From the NCBI GenBank assembly GCA_026395795.1, contig JAPLYB010000032.1, positions 1-39,476 on the forward strand: a stretch of DNA of 39,476 nt, given 5' to 3'. Of the stretch, positions 7,658-16,350 are shown piece by piece (the first letter of the stretch is position 1; each line of letters starts with the position of its first letter). The position numbers and the translations under genes were made by a program. The notes under the pieces are model-generated. The model was not told where the DNA came from. It did no database searches and was given only the letters and a program-made list of their open reading frames with translations. The stretch comes from Candidatus Pacearchaeota archaeon. GTDB taxonomy: Archaea > Nanobdellota > Nanobdellia > Pacearchaeales > UBA284.

Positions 7658-9726
7658 ACAAAAATAAAAATAAAGTTATGCTTGCGAGCAAGGCAATTGC
7701 TGAAGCTGTGAGAATGTGCGAGCCTCAAGTGATTGCTGGATATCCAATCACGCCTCAAACACTGATTATTGAGGAACTTGCAAGATATTTCGCAGACGGC
7801 AGATTCAAATGTGATTTTATTGATGTTGAATCAGAACATTCTGCTATATCTGCGTGTATCGGAGCGCAGGCAGCAGGATCAAGAACTTTCACAGCAACAT
7901 CTTCTCAAGGACTTGCTTTAATGCATGAAATGCTATTTGTTACTTCTGGAATGAGGCTTCCGATTGTTATGGTTGTCGCTAATAGAGCCTTAAGTGCCCC
8001 AATTAATATTTGGTGTTTTACAAAAGAAACGGGTGTTTTAATGGCAAATTTAACTTATAAATTAATTTCAGACATAAAAATCGGAGAGGAGGTTGTAGGC
8101 AAAGACAAAAAAGGGAATTTAGTGTTTACCAAAGTGAAAAGAACATTTAAAAGAAAAACAAGTGATCTAGTAAAAATAAAAACAGATCAATTTGACTTGA
8201 TGTGTACACCGGAGCATAAGTTTTATTATCATTCAGCGCATTCCCATTGGACACAAGCTCAGAATCTAAAAAATAAAAAGATTCATTGGTTTGGTTATGG
8301 ATTTGATGTCAATGATGAATTCAAAAGAGGATGGCTAGCAGGAATGAGTGATGGCGATGGTTGTTTTTATCGACAAGGCAACGCATATCATTTCAGACTA
8401 AAAGTAAAAGACGAAGAGATAACTAAAAATTTTACTAAATGGGCTAATTACTTTGAATTTCCAGTAAGAGATGTTGATTATCTTAAAAAATATGAATATT
8501 ATATTTCTATTTTAACCTCTACTCCAAAAACACATCATTTTCAGGAATTTCTTAAAAGGGAAAGCGGACTAGACTATTCTAGAGGATATTTAGCAGGAAT
8601 TTTTGACGCCGAAGGAAGTGGACCTTCAAAAGTGAAACAAGCAGTAATATATAATAGTAATCTAAGAATCGTAAAAAAAGTTGAGCATTATCTCAATCAA
8701 CTGAAAATTAGCTATAAAGTTTACTCAGATACGAGAAGAGATAAAAATCACCATAATGATAATTATCACATTAAAATAAATAATGTTCCAGAATTTTTTG
8801 TGAGATGCCCCCCAATTCTGGAAAGGAAAAGAAAAAATTTGTTATGGATGACATTGAAATCAGTTAAATCGCGCATTAAAATTTTAGATGTTATTAATAT
8901 TAATAAATCAACAGAAGTTTATAATCTTGAGACTGAAACTAAAAACTATATTGCTAACGGTTTTTTAGTGCATAATTGCGATCACTCTGATTCTTTTGCA
9001 CAAAGAGACTCCGGATGGATTCAATTATACTGTGAAGATGCGCAGGAAGCGCATGATACTATTGTTCAAGCATATAAAATTGCTGAAGACAAGAATGTAA
9101 TGCTGCCAATCATGGTATGCATTGATGGATTTACATTAAGTCATGTCTCAGAACCAGTTGAAATGATGTCTGATATGGATGTTAAAAAGTTTCTGCCAAA
9201 ATATACCCCTTCTTACAGACTAAATCCAAAAAGTCCAATTACAATGGGATCAATTGCATATCCTAATACTTATACGAAGTTCAAAGAACAACAAAGAGAA
9301 GCTATGGAATCTGCTTTTGATGTGATAAGGAAGACAAATACTGAATTTTCACAGAAGTTTGGGAGAAAGTATGGAGATGGGTTAATTGAAAAGTACAATG
9401 TTGAGAAAGCAGATCATGTGATTATTGCTATCGGAAGTCAGTGTAGTACAATAAAATATACTCTAAATGAACTCGGAAACAAAAAGGTCGGATTAATCAG
9501 AATAAAATCATTTAGACCATTTCCTTCGCATGAGCTTCGAGATGCTTGCAAGAATGTTAAGAGAATTGATGTTATTGACAGAGCAATGTCTCTAGGAAAT
9601 CGTGCGCCTTTGTATCTTGAGATTGTATCTGCAATAAATGATCCTAAAATCAAAATGAATTCACATGTCTTGGGATTAGGCGGAGAAGACATCACTCCTG
9701 AGAGGATAAAAGAGGTGATAAAATGA
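7654..9726 (+). CDS. porA: pyruvate:ferredoxin oxidoreductase alpha subunit precursor, interrupted by an intein
   Basis: extein KAIAEAVRMCEPQVIAGYPITPQTLIIEEL ... ANRALSAPINIW / CDHSDSFAQRDSGWIQ; 690 aa total, ~369 aa extein. Confidence 0.93.
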   Translation: MNKNKNKVMLASKAIAEAVRMCEPQVIAGYPITPQTLIIEELARYFADGRFKCDFIDVESEHSAISACIGAQAAGSRTFTATSSQGLALMHEMLFVTSGMRLPIVMVVANRALSAPINIWCFTKETGVLMANLTYKLISDIKIGEEVVGKDKKGNLVFTKVKRTFKRKTSDLVKIKTDQFDLMCTPEHKFYYHSAHSHWTQAQNLKNKKIHWFGYGFDVNDEFKRGWLAGMSDGDGCFYRQGNAYHFRLKVKDEEITKNFTKWANYFEFPVRDVDYLKKYEYYISILTSTPKTHHFQEFLKRESGLDYSRGYLAGIFDAEGSGPSKVKQAVIYNSNLRIVKKVEHYLNQLKISYKVYSDTRRDKNHHNDNYHIKINNVPEFFVRCPPILERKRKNLLWMTLKSVKSRIKILDVININKSTEVYNLETETKNYIANGFLVHNCDHSDSFAQRDSGWIQLYCEDAQEAHDTIVQAYKIAEDKNVMLPIMVCIDGFTLSHVSEPVEMMSDMDVKKFLPKYTPSYRLNPKSPITMGSIAYPNTYTKFKEQQREAMESAFDVIRKTNTEFSQKFGRKYGDGLIEKYNVEKADHVIIAIGSQCSTIKYTLNELGNKKVGLIRIKSFRPFPSHELRDACKNVKRIDVIDRAMSLGNRAPLYLEIVSAINDPKIKMNSHVLGLGGEDITPERIKEVIK
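8014..8976 (+). other. intein with LAGLIDADG homing endonuclease (321 aa) inside PorA
   Basis: begins Cys (CFTKETGVLM), block B CTPEHKF, dodecapeptides WLAGMSDGDG and YLAGIFDAEG, ends VYNLETETKNYIANGFLVHN with +1 Cys; in frame with porA. Confidence 0.95.
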
Positions 9727-10193
9727 AGAAGGATGATAACAAAAAGAAAATTCATAAATTTAACAAAAAATCAGATTTTTTTGATTATATAAAAAATAAA
9801 TTTGATAAAGAAGATTTAATCTTAGTACATGGGTCTACAGCTCATGGAAGAATAAAGAACTATTCTGATTTTGATATGGAAATTCATGGAAAAAAAGTAA
9901 AAAAGCCATATTATGAACTAATTTTTATAAAAGAAAAGCCAGTTTTAGTATCAATCTACTTTAAAATGTATAACAAAGGAACAAAAACAAAACCACCAAA
10001 TGGTATCGGGATAATAAAAGGGATTTATACAGATAAAATAGATACACAACTTATCAGGATGTATCAAGAAGGACGGTATAATCAAAAAGAAAAATTGAAA
10101 CGAGAATGTCAGTTAATAGCAGATTTTTGTTTTAAGTATTTTAGGTCAAAAGATAGAAAATACTTGCAGTATATCCAAAAGAGGATAAAATAA
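9723..10193 (+). CDS. MNT-type nucleotidyltransferase-domain protein
   Basis: VHGSTAHGRIKNYSDFDMEI (GSxxxGxxxxxSDxD). Confidence 0.75.
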   Translation: MKKDDNKKKIHKFNKKSDFFDYIKNKFDKEDLILVHGSTAHGRIKNYSDFDMEIHGKKVKKPYYELIFIKEKPVLVSIYFKMYNKGTKTKPPNGIGIIKGIYTDKIDTQLIRMYQEGRYNQKEKLKRECQLIADFCFKYFRSKDRKYLQYIQKRIK

Positions 10194-10276
10194 AAGATAA
10201 GGAATAAATATTAATATCGATAAATAAAAAAAGAAATCATTAAAAATAATTTATATTATTATTAAAAAATAAAAAA

Positions 10277-11200
10277 ATGCCAAACCAAAATAATAAAGCA
10301 TGGGAAGGATTTCAGTCAGGACATAATGCCTGTGCTGGCTGCGGAGCAGCCATCGCTATGAGACATATCACTAAAGTGGTTGATGAATGTGTTGGCAAGA
10401 ACGCAATTTACACTATTGCAACAGGATGCATGGAAGTTATTTCCACTGCTTATCCATTAACTGCTTGGAATGTTCCCATGATTCATTCTGCATTTGAAAA
10501 TGCAGCCGCAACTGCTTCTGGGATTTCTGCATCATTAAAGATGCAGGGAAAAGGAAACGAGAGCATTGTTGTTGCAATTGCAGGGGATGGAGGAACTTTT
10601 GACATAGGATTGCAGGCATTAAGTGGAATGTTAGAGAGAAAGCATAAAGTGTTGTTTATATGTTATGATAACGAATCTTATCAAAATACCGGAAGGCAAC
10701 GTTCTAGTGCTACGCCATTACATGCTGAGACTTCTACAACCCCTATGGGATTGAAAATTCATGGAAAAGTTGAGGAAAAGAAGAATATGCCTTTTATCGT
10801 AGCAAGTCATGGAAATGTATATGTTGCAACTGCTTCAATAGGTTATTTAGAAGATTTCAAAGGAAAGATAAGAAAGGCAATAAAATTCATGCAAGAGAAT
10901 GATGCTCCAGCCTACATCCAAGTGTTATGCCCTTGTGTCCCTGGCTGGAAGATGGCAAGCAATATTACTATGGAACTTGCTAAAAAAGCAGTTGGTTGCA
11001 GGGTTTATCCTTTGTTTGAAATAGAAAAAGGAAAACTTTCATTGAATGATATTGCTAGTTCATCTTTGAAAGATTATCTGTCTCTACAAGGAAGATTTTC
11101 TGGTTTAAATGAAAAGGATATTGCAGAAATAGAAAAGCATATTAATGAGAATTATAAGAAATTAGAGGATATTTCAAAGTGTAAACATGGGATTTTCTAG
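10277..11200 (+). CDS. porB: pyruvate:ferredoxin oxidoreductase beta subunit
   Basis: HNACAGCGAAIAMRHI, GDGGTFDIGLQALSGMLERKH, YDNESYQNTGRQRS, CPCVPGW. Confidence 0.93.
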   Translation: MPNQNNKAWEGFQSGHNACAGCGAAIAMRHITKVVDECVGKNAIYTIATGCMEVISTAYPLTAWNVPMIHSAFENAAATASGISASLKMQGKGNESIVVAIAGDGGTFDIGLQALSGMLERKHKVLFICYDNESYQNTGRQRSSATPLHAETSTTPMGLKIHGKVEEKKNMPFIVASHGNVYVATASIGYLEDFKGKIRKAIKFMQENDAPAYIQVLCPCVPGWKMASNITMELAKKAVGCRVYPLFEIEKGKLSLNDIASSSLKDYLSLQGRFSGLNEKDIAEIEKHINENYKKLEDISKCKHGIF

Positions 11201-11307
11201 AAAAGTCTGATAAAATAAAAGAATTTAACCTAAAATTCGTCGATTGATATAATAAGACTGATAATTTCTCCGAATATAAAATTGAAAAATTATATTTTTA
11301 TTTTGCT

Positions 11308-11325
11308 ACGAAATATTTATAAAGT
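11308..11325 (+). promoter_or_regulatory. promoter (TATA box) of the 11462 wHTH gene; 18-nt identity with 12066..12083
   Basis: acgaaatatttataaagt. Confidence 0.6.
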
Positions 11326-11342
11326 ACCATTATACTCTAAGA

Positions 11343-11395
11343 TATAGTTTTAAAAATAATCGTTAAAACTATACTAATCAACTTCATGTTGATTA
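11343..11395 (+). repeat. two tandem 5'-leader hairpins
   Basis: TATAGTTTTAA/TTAAAACTATA (11 bp) then TAATCAAC/GTTGATTA (8 bp), downstream of the TATA box. Confidence 0.65.
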
Positions 11396-11461
11396 AGGCT
11401 GAATGAATAAGAGGGGATAATTCAGATATTAAACAGGGGATACAAGGATACGGGAAAGAAA

Positions 11462-11731
11462 ATGGTTAAGGACGCATTCAACACTTTTTTTAGGAAGAAG
11501 CCAGCATTAATATTGATGGCTTTAAGAAAAGGTGTTAGGGCAAGATATGGCAGTCTGCTTGCAAAAGAGGTGGACTGTACTTACAGCCATGCGGTGAAGA
11601 TTTTACAAAGCTTGGAAAAGTACAATCTTGTTGCTTTTGAGAAAAAAGGAAGAATTAAGTTGATCAAACTGACAACAAAAGGACAAGAGATAGCGGACTC
11701 AATGCAAAAAATCCGAGATATGATAAACTGA
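11462..11731 (+). CDS. winged-helix transcriptional regulator
   Basis: 89 aa; VDCTYSHAVKILQSLEKYNLVAFEKKGRIKLIKLTTKGQEIA, MarR/wHTH-like. Confidence 0.7.
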   Translation: MVKDAFNTFFRKKPALILMALRKGVRARYGSLLAKEVDCTYSHAVKILQSLEKYNLVAFEKKGRIKLIKLTTKGQEIADSMQKIRDMIN

Positions 11732-11876
11732 TTGTCAGTTTCTATTCGGTAATGCAATTTTAAACTCTAACAACTACTGGTTAAGAGTTTTTACTGTCAA
11801 TCTGCTGTAAAAAGGTTAATTCGTTTTGCTTACAGTTTACTGATGTATAATTAGTATAATCAATCATTTTGATATG

Positions 11877-11990
11877 TCAAGATTTGCATTTTATGTAAAC
11901 TCCTTACTTTAGTTCGTGAGAAAGAGAAAGCAAATCTTGAGCATGCTCAAGAACTATAATATGCTATACATTTCATTGTATAGTTCTTGA
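11877..11990. repeat. structured intergenic region: two long perfect inverted repeats plus an 18-bp palindrome
   Basis: TCAAGATTTGC(11877)/GCAAATCTTGA(11930); TCTTGAGCATGCTCAAGA palindrome (11936-11953); TCAAGAACTATA(11947)/TATAGTTCTTGA(11979). Confidence 0.7.
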
Positions 11991-12065
11991 CAGATTCATA
12001 AAACAATATCACACCTCATTGCTTCATCATTAATCACTTTACTATAAATTATAAAAAAATAAAAA

Positions 12066-12083
12066 ACGAAATATTTATAAAGT
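12066..12083 (+). promoter_or_regulatory. promoter (TATA box) of the 12111 surface-protein gene
   Basis: acgaaatatttataaagt ~30 nt upstream of ATG. Confidence 0.6.
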
Positions 12084-12110
12084 GACTTAACTACAAAATT
12101 ACGACAAAAA

Positions 12111-13700
12111 ATGAACTCAAAAACAATTAGCATTTTTTCAGCGTTCATATTCTCATTCTTTATTCTTAGTTTAGCATGCGCTCAAGCAGACTTGTTAATA
12201 TCAGACAATTCTGGTCCATTGACCGTATATCAAAATGGGGATATTTCAGGATATTTAACTTTGTACAATAATGGGACCGGCTGGGTAAATAATACTATGA
12301 TAAGTGCATCAAACCTGCCTTCTAATACTCATATAAACTTCAATCAAAACAACATTAGCCTGGCTTCAGGTGCAAATTTAACAGTTGATTTTAATATTTC
12401 TGCGGACGATAGCGCGCAACTTGGAACAAAAACAGTAACAATAAATGCTGGTTCAACTTCTTTTTCATTTAACCTAACTGTTCAAGAAGCTTATTGTAGT
12501 AAGGGCATTAACAAAGACCACATCACACATTTTGATGTAGATGCAGATAATGACTTTTACGTGGGAGATACTATAAATATTGATATTGATCTTGAGACTA
12601 ATGATGATGTAGATATCATAGTCGAAGCTCAGCTCTGGGATGCTACAGATAATGAAGAAATAGATTCGAATGATACAGACATATCCTTAGATGATGAATC
12701 AGACACAGTTACTTTATTAATAAAAATTCCAACAGATATTAATGAAGATCATGATATTCAATTACGAGTTAAAGCATATGAATACGATAATGAAGATAAA
12801 GAATGCCGAGAATACATAGACAATCTAGACATCACAAGAGAATCACACAAACTTATAATCGATCAGATTAATCTTAATAATGAAAATATACAATGTGGCG
12901 GCGATCTTTCTGGTTATGTCAAGATTGTAAATGTTGGCAATCATAAAGAAAGTGATATAACAGTTACTGTTAAGAACACAGCCCTTAATTTAAGTCTAGT
13001 AAAAAACATCGACAGTCTGGACAAAACAGATACTGAGAAGGTTACATTTACCTTGACAGTTCCAACTACTGCAAAAGAAGGAGTGTACAACCTTGAAGTA
13101 TTAGTAGATTATAGTGAAGATACGATTAAGGATTATTCTTCAGATTTCACTGTTGCTGGAAATTGCGTTGTTCAAAAGCCAGATGTCGCTATTACTGTTT
13201 CTCAGCAAGGAACAGGAGAAGTAGGACAGAACGGTCTTTCAAAGATAACTGTTATAAACACGGGAACCACATCAACAACCTATAACATCAGCATTTCTGA
13301 TTATCAAAACTGGGCTGAGCTAGTTAATTTAGCTCCACAAACAGTTACACTTTCTCCTGGAGAAAAGGCAGATATTTATTTAACATTAAGGCCAAATTCA
13401 AATGCTGGTTCTGTCAATACATTCTATGTACAAGTTGTTTTTGGTGAAAACGTTAAAACAGGAATGGGAAGCATGCAAGTCAACAAGAAAGCATCAGCAG
13501 GAACATTTTTCAGTGATTTATGGAATGCTATTGTTAAGAATTTAGCACTTGCAATAATCAACTTAATCTTAATAATTGCAGTTATTATCCTTCTTATTGT
13601 AGCTTTGACTAGAAGATTAAGGAAGAAAGAAGAGTCAACTGAGATGAGATTGAAAGTCAAGACAAACGGAAACGGAAACGGCAAGAAAAAGAGAAAGTAA
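12111..13700 (+). CDS. secreted CARDB/Ig-like surface protein, C-terminal TM anchor
   Basis: signal peptide, repeated beta-rich domains (DLLISDNSGPLTVYQNGDISGYLTLYNNGTG...), C-terminal TM and KKRK tail. Confidence 0.7.
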   Translation: MNSKTISIFSAFIFSFFILSLACAQADLLISDNSGPLTVYQNGDISGYLTLYNNGTGWVNNTMISASNLPSNTHINFNQNNISLASGANLTVDFNISADDSAQLGTKTVTINAGSTSFSFNLTVQEAYCSKGINKDHITHFDVDADNDFYVGDTINIDIDLETNDDVDIIVEAQLWDATDNEEIDSNDTDISLDDESDTVTLLIKIPTDINEDHDIQLRVKAYEYDNEDKECREYIDNLDITRESHKLIIDQINLNNENIQCGGDLSGYVKIVNVGNHKESDITVTVKNTALNLSLVKNIDSLDKTDTEKVTFTLTVPTTAKEGVYNLEVLVDYSEDTIKDYSSDFTVAGNCVVQKPDVAITVSQQGTGEVGQNGLSKITVINTGTTSTTYNISISDYQNWAELVNLAPQTVTLSPGEKADIYLTLRPNSNAGSVNTFYVQVVFGENVKTGMGSMQVNKKASAGTFFSDLWNAIVKNLALAIINLILIIAVIILLIVALTRRLRKKEESTEMRLKVKTNGNGNGKKKRK

Positions 13701-13701
13701 A

Positions 13702-14406
13702 ATGACAAGAAAAGCAAAGTCACAGGCTAAAGCTATTCAGCCCCAATATTCTCCTGGAAGACTTTTTGTTTTTGGTGGAGAATTAGATGGATTCTTGAGA
13801 GTTGTTGATTCAGACAAAGCTATTGAGTTTTGTACACCATGTTTCTACAATGCGGAAGGAACTCCTATTAAGGAGATAAGCACAAGTCCTAAGACTGGGG
13901 GAGATTATCCATTAGAAGTTTCTCAAGGAGTTTTGGATGACTTTAATGGTTATAAAGGAGAATTTTTAGAAAAGAAAAAAGTAAGAGAACCACTAAACAC
14001 CCAAAGATTTAGAAGCAGATTTGCTACAGGCCAGTATGTATTATTTAAAATGCTAAATCCAAGTCCAGCACATAATTTTTCAAGAGTGCCCGAAGAATCT
14101 TACGTTCTATGCTCAGTAGGAAGAGGGGGACAAATTCATTGGCCAAATCAAAGATATGGACCACTTGGAAGGTTTTCAGCAGTTTCATTAGAAGAAAGAA
14201 TCCAGAAAGTTTTAGAAAGATTAAAGGACCAGAAAGCAAAACCAAATAATCTTGATCTTACAGGAATTTCGCCAGAAGAGGCGTTAGTTATCTGGGCTTA
14301 TGAGCAAGGTTTAGATATGGCAAATAAAAGAGCAAGAATCGAGATGGAAAAAGATGCACAAGGAACTGACACAAGAGTCTCTCAGTTTTTCTATTGCAGG
14401 CCGTAA
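13702..14406 (+). CDS. hypothetical protein
   Basis: 234-aa uninterrupted ORF starting just after the 12111 gene. Confidence 0.65.
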   Translation: MTRKAKSQAKAIQPQYSPGRLFVFGGELDGFLRVVDSDKAIEFCTPCFYNAEGTPIKEISTSPKTGGDYPLEVSQGVLDDFNGYKGEFLEKKKVREPLNTQRFRSRFATGQYVLFKMLNPSPAHNFSRVPEESYVLCSVGRGGQIHWPNQRYGPLGRFSAVSLEERIQKVLERLKDQKAKPNNLDLTGISPEEALVIWAYEQGLDMANKRARIEMEKDAQGTDTRVSQFFYCRP

Positions 14407-14480
14407 AAAGGTTCTTTCAAAACCTTGAAAAAACAGGAATTTTTTTGAGGTCCTGAAAACTTCGTTTTCAAAACCTTTTT
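14405..14480. repeat. nested inverted repeats between the 13702 gene and pheS
   Basis: outer AAAAAGGTT/AACCTTTTT; inner CAGGA/TCCTG and TGAAAAC-TTC-GTTTTCA. Confidence 0.6.
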
Positions 14481-14504
14481 AAAATCCTTTCTGCTAGTGT
14501 TTAG

Positions 14505-16085
14505 ATGGAAAAAGAAATGATGAATCAAGGACATCCAGGACCATGGTCTGTGGATGATGTTCTAGAAACATTAAGTCCTATTGAAAGAAAAATCCTGCCA
14601 TCTTTGGGAGCAGGTTTAAAAGACTTAGGAGAGATTTCTCAGAAATCTGGAATAGAGGTTCCAAGTGTTCAAAGAGCGCTGCAGTTTCTTTCTAACAAAG
14701 GAGTTGTTGAATTAAAAACAAGTGTTAAAAAAGTTTTGGATTTGGATGCTAATGGTTTAGAATATAAAAGAAAGGGTTTGCCTGAAAGAAGATTGCTAGA
14801 TATTGTTATTGAGAAAAAACTCTCATTTGAAGAAGCTAAAAAAAACGCTGGATTGAGTGACAAAGAGTTTATGATTGCTCTAGGTGCATTAAAATCTAAA
14901 GCGCTAATTAAGGTTTTAGAAAACACAGTTGAGATGATTATTAGTAAAGAAGAAGCTATCAAGAAGTTTACAGAAGAAAAATTCTTAGAAGAACTTCCTC
15001 TTGAACTAGAATCCCTGTCTTACGAACAAGTAGAGCTATATAACAAGTTAAAATCAAGAAAAAACATTGTTTATGTTGAAGAACAAAAGACTTTTGGTTT
15101 TGAAATAACTGATCTTGGAAAAAAAGTGATAGATGGTCTTTTAGGAGGAGGAAACAAACAGGATTACATAGAACAACTAACACCAGAGATGATAAGAGAT
15201 GAGAAATGGAAGGGAAAGAAATTTAGGGTTTATGATCTGACTGCTAAGGGCCCTTACACGATTTCTGGAAAGAGGCAGCCTTATTCAAGCTTCTTGTACA
15301 AAATTAAACAAGAACTTGTTGCTCTTGGATTTGAAGAATCAGAAGGTCCAATTGTAGAAGAAAGTTTTTGGAATTGTGATGCTTTATTCATGCCGCAAGA
15401 CCATCCAGCCAGAGGGATACATGATCTGTACTTTGTCAAAGCTGGAAATTCTGAAGAAGGAGAGGTCCCTGAAAAAAAATTATTCTCAAGAATTAAAGGC
15501 ACTCATGAAAATGGATGGAAAACTGGTTCAGACGGATGGAGAATCAAGTTTAATGAGAAGGAATCAAGAAAATTGATACTAAGGTCACAGGGAACTCCTG
15601 TTTCAGCTAGGATATTATCTAAAAATCCAAAAGTCCCTGGAAAGTACTTTACAATTGCTCGTGTGTTCAGACCAGATATCATTGATTCTGGACACTTGCC
15701 TGAGTTTAATCAGATGGAAGGGATAATTATTGATAAAAATCTAAATTTTTCGCAGTTGCTTGGGATGTTGAAGCTTTTTGCTGAAAAAGTTGCTGGAATT
15801 AAAGAGATAAAGTTCTTGCCCGCATATTTCCCATTCACTGAACCATCTGTCGAACTTATCGGGTTTCATCCAGTTAAGAAAATCTGGATGGAACTTGGAG
15901 GAGCAGGCATATTCAGGCCAGAGGTTACTATTCCTTTGGGACTTGAAGAAAATACAAGGGTTCTTGCTTGGGGATTAGGAATTGATAGGCTATTCATGCT
16001 AAAGCAAGGAATGCAGGATATCAGAGACATATTCAGTCAAGACATCAATTTGTTGAGAACATCAAAGATAAATTTGAATGATTAA
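14505..16085 (+). CDS. pheS: phenylalanyl-tRNA synthetase alpha subunit
   Basis: GFEESEGPIVEESFWNCDALFMPQDHPARGIHDLYF, FTIARVFRPDIID, GLGIDRLFMLKQGMQDIRDIF. Confidence 0.95.
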   Translation: MEKEMMNQGHPGPWSVDDVLETLSPIERKILPSLGAGLKDLGEISQKSGIEVPSVQRALQFLSNKGVVELKTSVKKVLDLDANGLEYKRKGLPERRLLDIVIEKKLSFEEAKKNAGLSDKEFMIALGALKSKALIKVLENTVEMIISKEEAIKKFTEEKFLEELPLELESLSYEQVELYNKLKSRKNIVYVEEQKTFGFEITDLGKKVIDGLLGGGNKQDYIEQLTPEMIRDEKWKGKKFRVYDLTAKGPYTISGKRQPYSSFLYKIKQELVALGFEESEGPIVEESFWNCDALFMPQDHPARGIHDLYFVKAGNSEEGEVPEKKLFSRIKGTHENGWKTGSDGWRIKFNEKESRKLILRSQGTPVSARILSKNPKVPGKYFTIARVFRPDIIDSGHLPEFNQMEGIIIDKNLNFSQLLGMLKLFAEKVAGIKEIKFLPAYFPFTEPSVELIGFHPVKKIWMELGGAGIFRPEVTIPLGLEENTRVLAWGLGIDRLFMLKQGMQDIRDIFSQDINLLRTSKINLND

Positions 16086-16347
16086 AATGGAATTAGAACT
16101 TATCAAAGAGATTAAATCAGAAGAATTTGTAAAGAAAGTGAGAGATGTTGCGAAAAACAAGAAAAAATGGCATTTTCATTTTCTAACTCCTAATTGTATC
16201 TTTAATTATAAGAATAAATTCGCAATTGTTTTTGAAAATGAGGAAACAAAAGAAACTTGTGTTTGTTTCTATGATAAAAAACCAAAGGAATTAAACATTT
16301 TTGAAAATTTATTTTATGGAAGGTCGGAGGGTTTTGACCAATATTAA
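16078..16347 (+). CDS. hypothetical protein between pheS and pheT
   Basis: 89-aa ORF overlapping the pheS stop. Confidence 0.55.
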   Translation: MIKMELELIKEIKSEEFVKKVRDVAKNKKKWHFHFLTPNCIFNYKNKFAIVFENEETKETCVCFYDKKPKELNIFENLFYGRSEGFDQY

Positions 16348-16350
16348 AAA

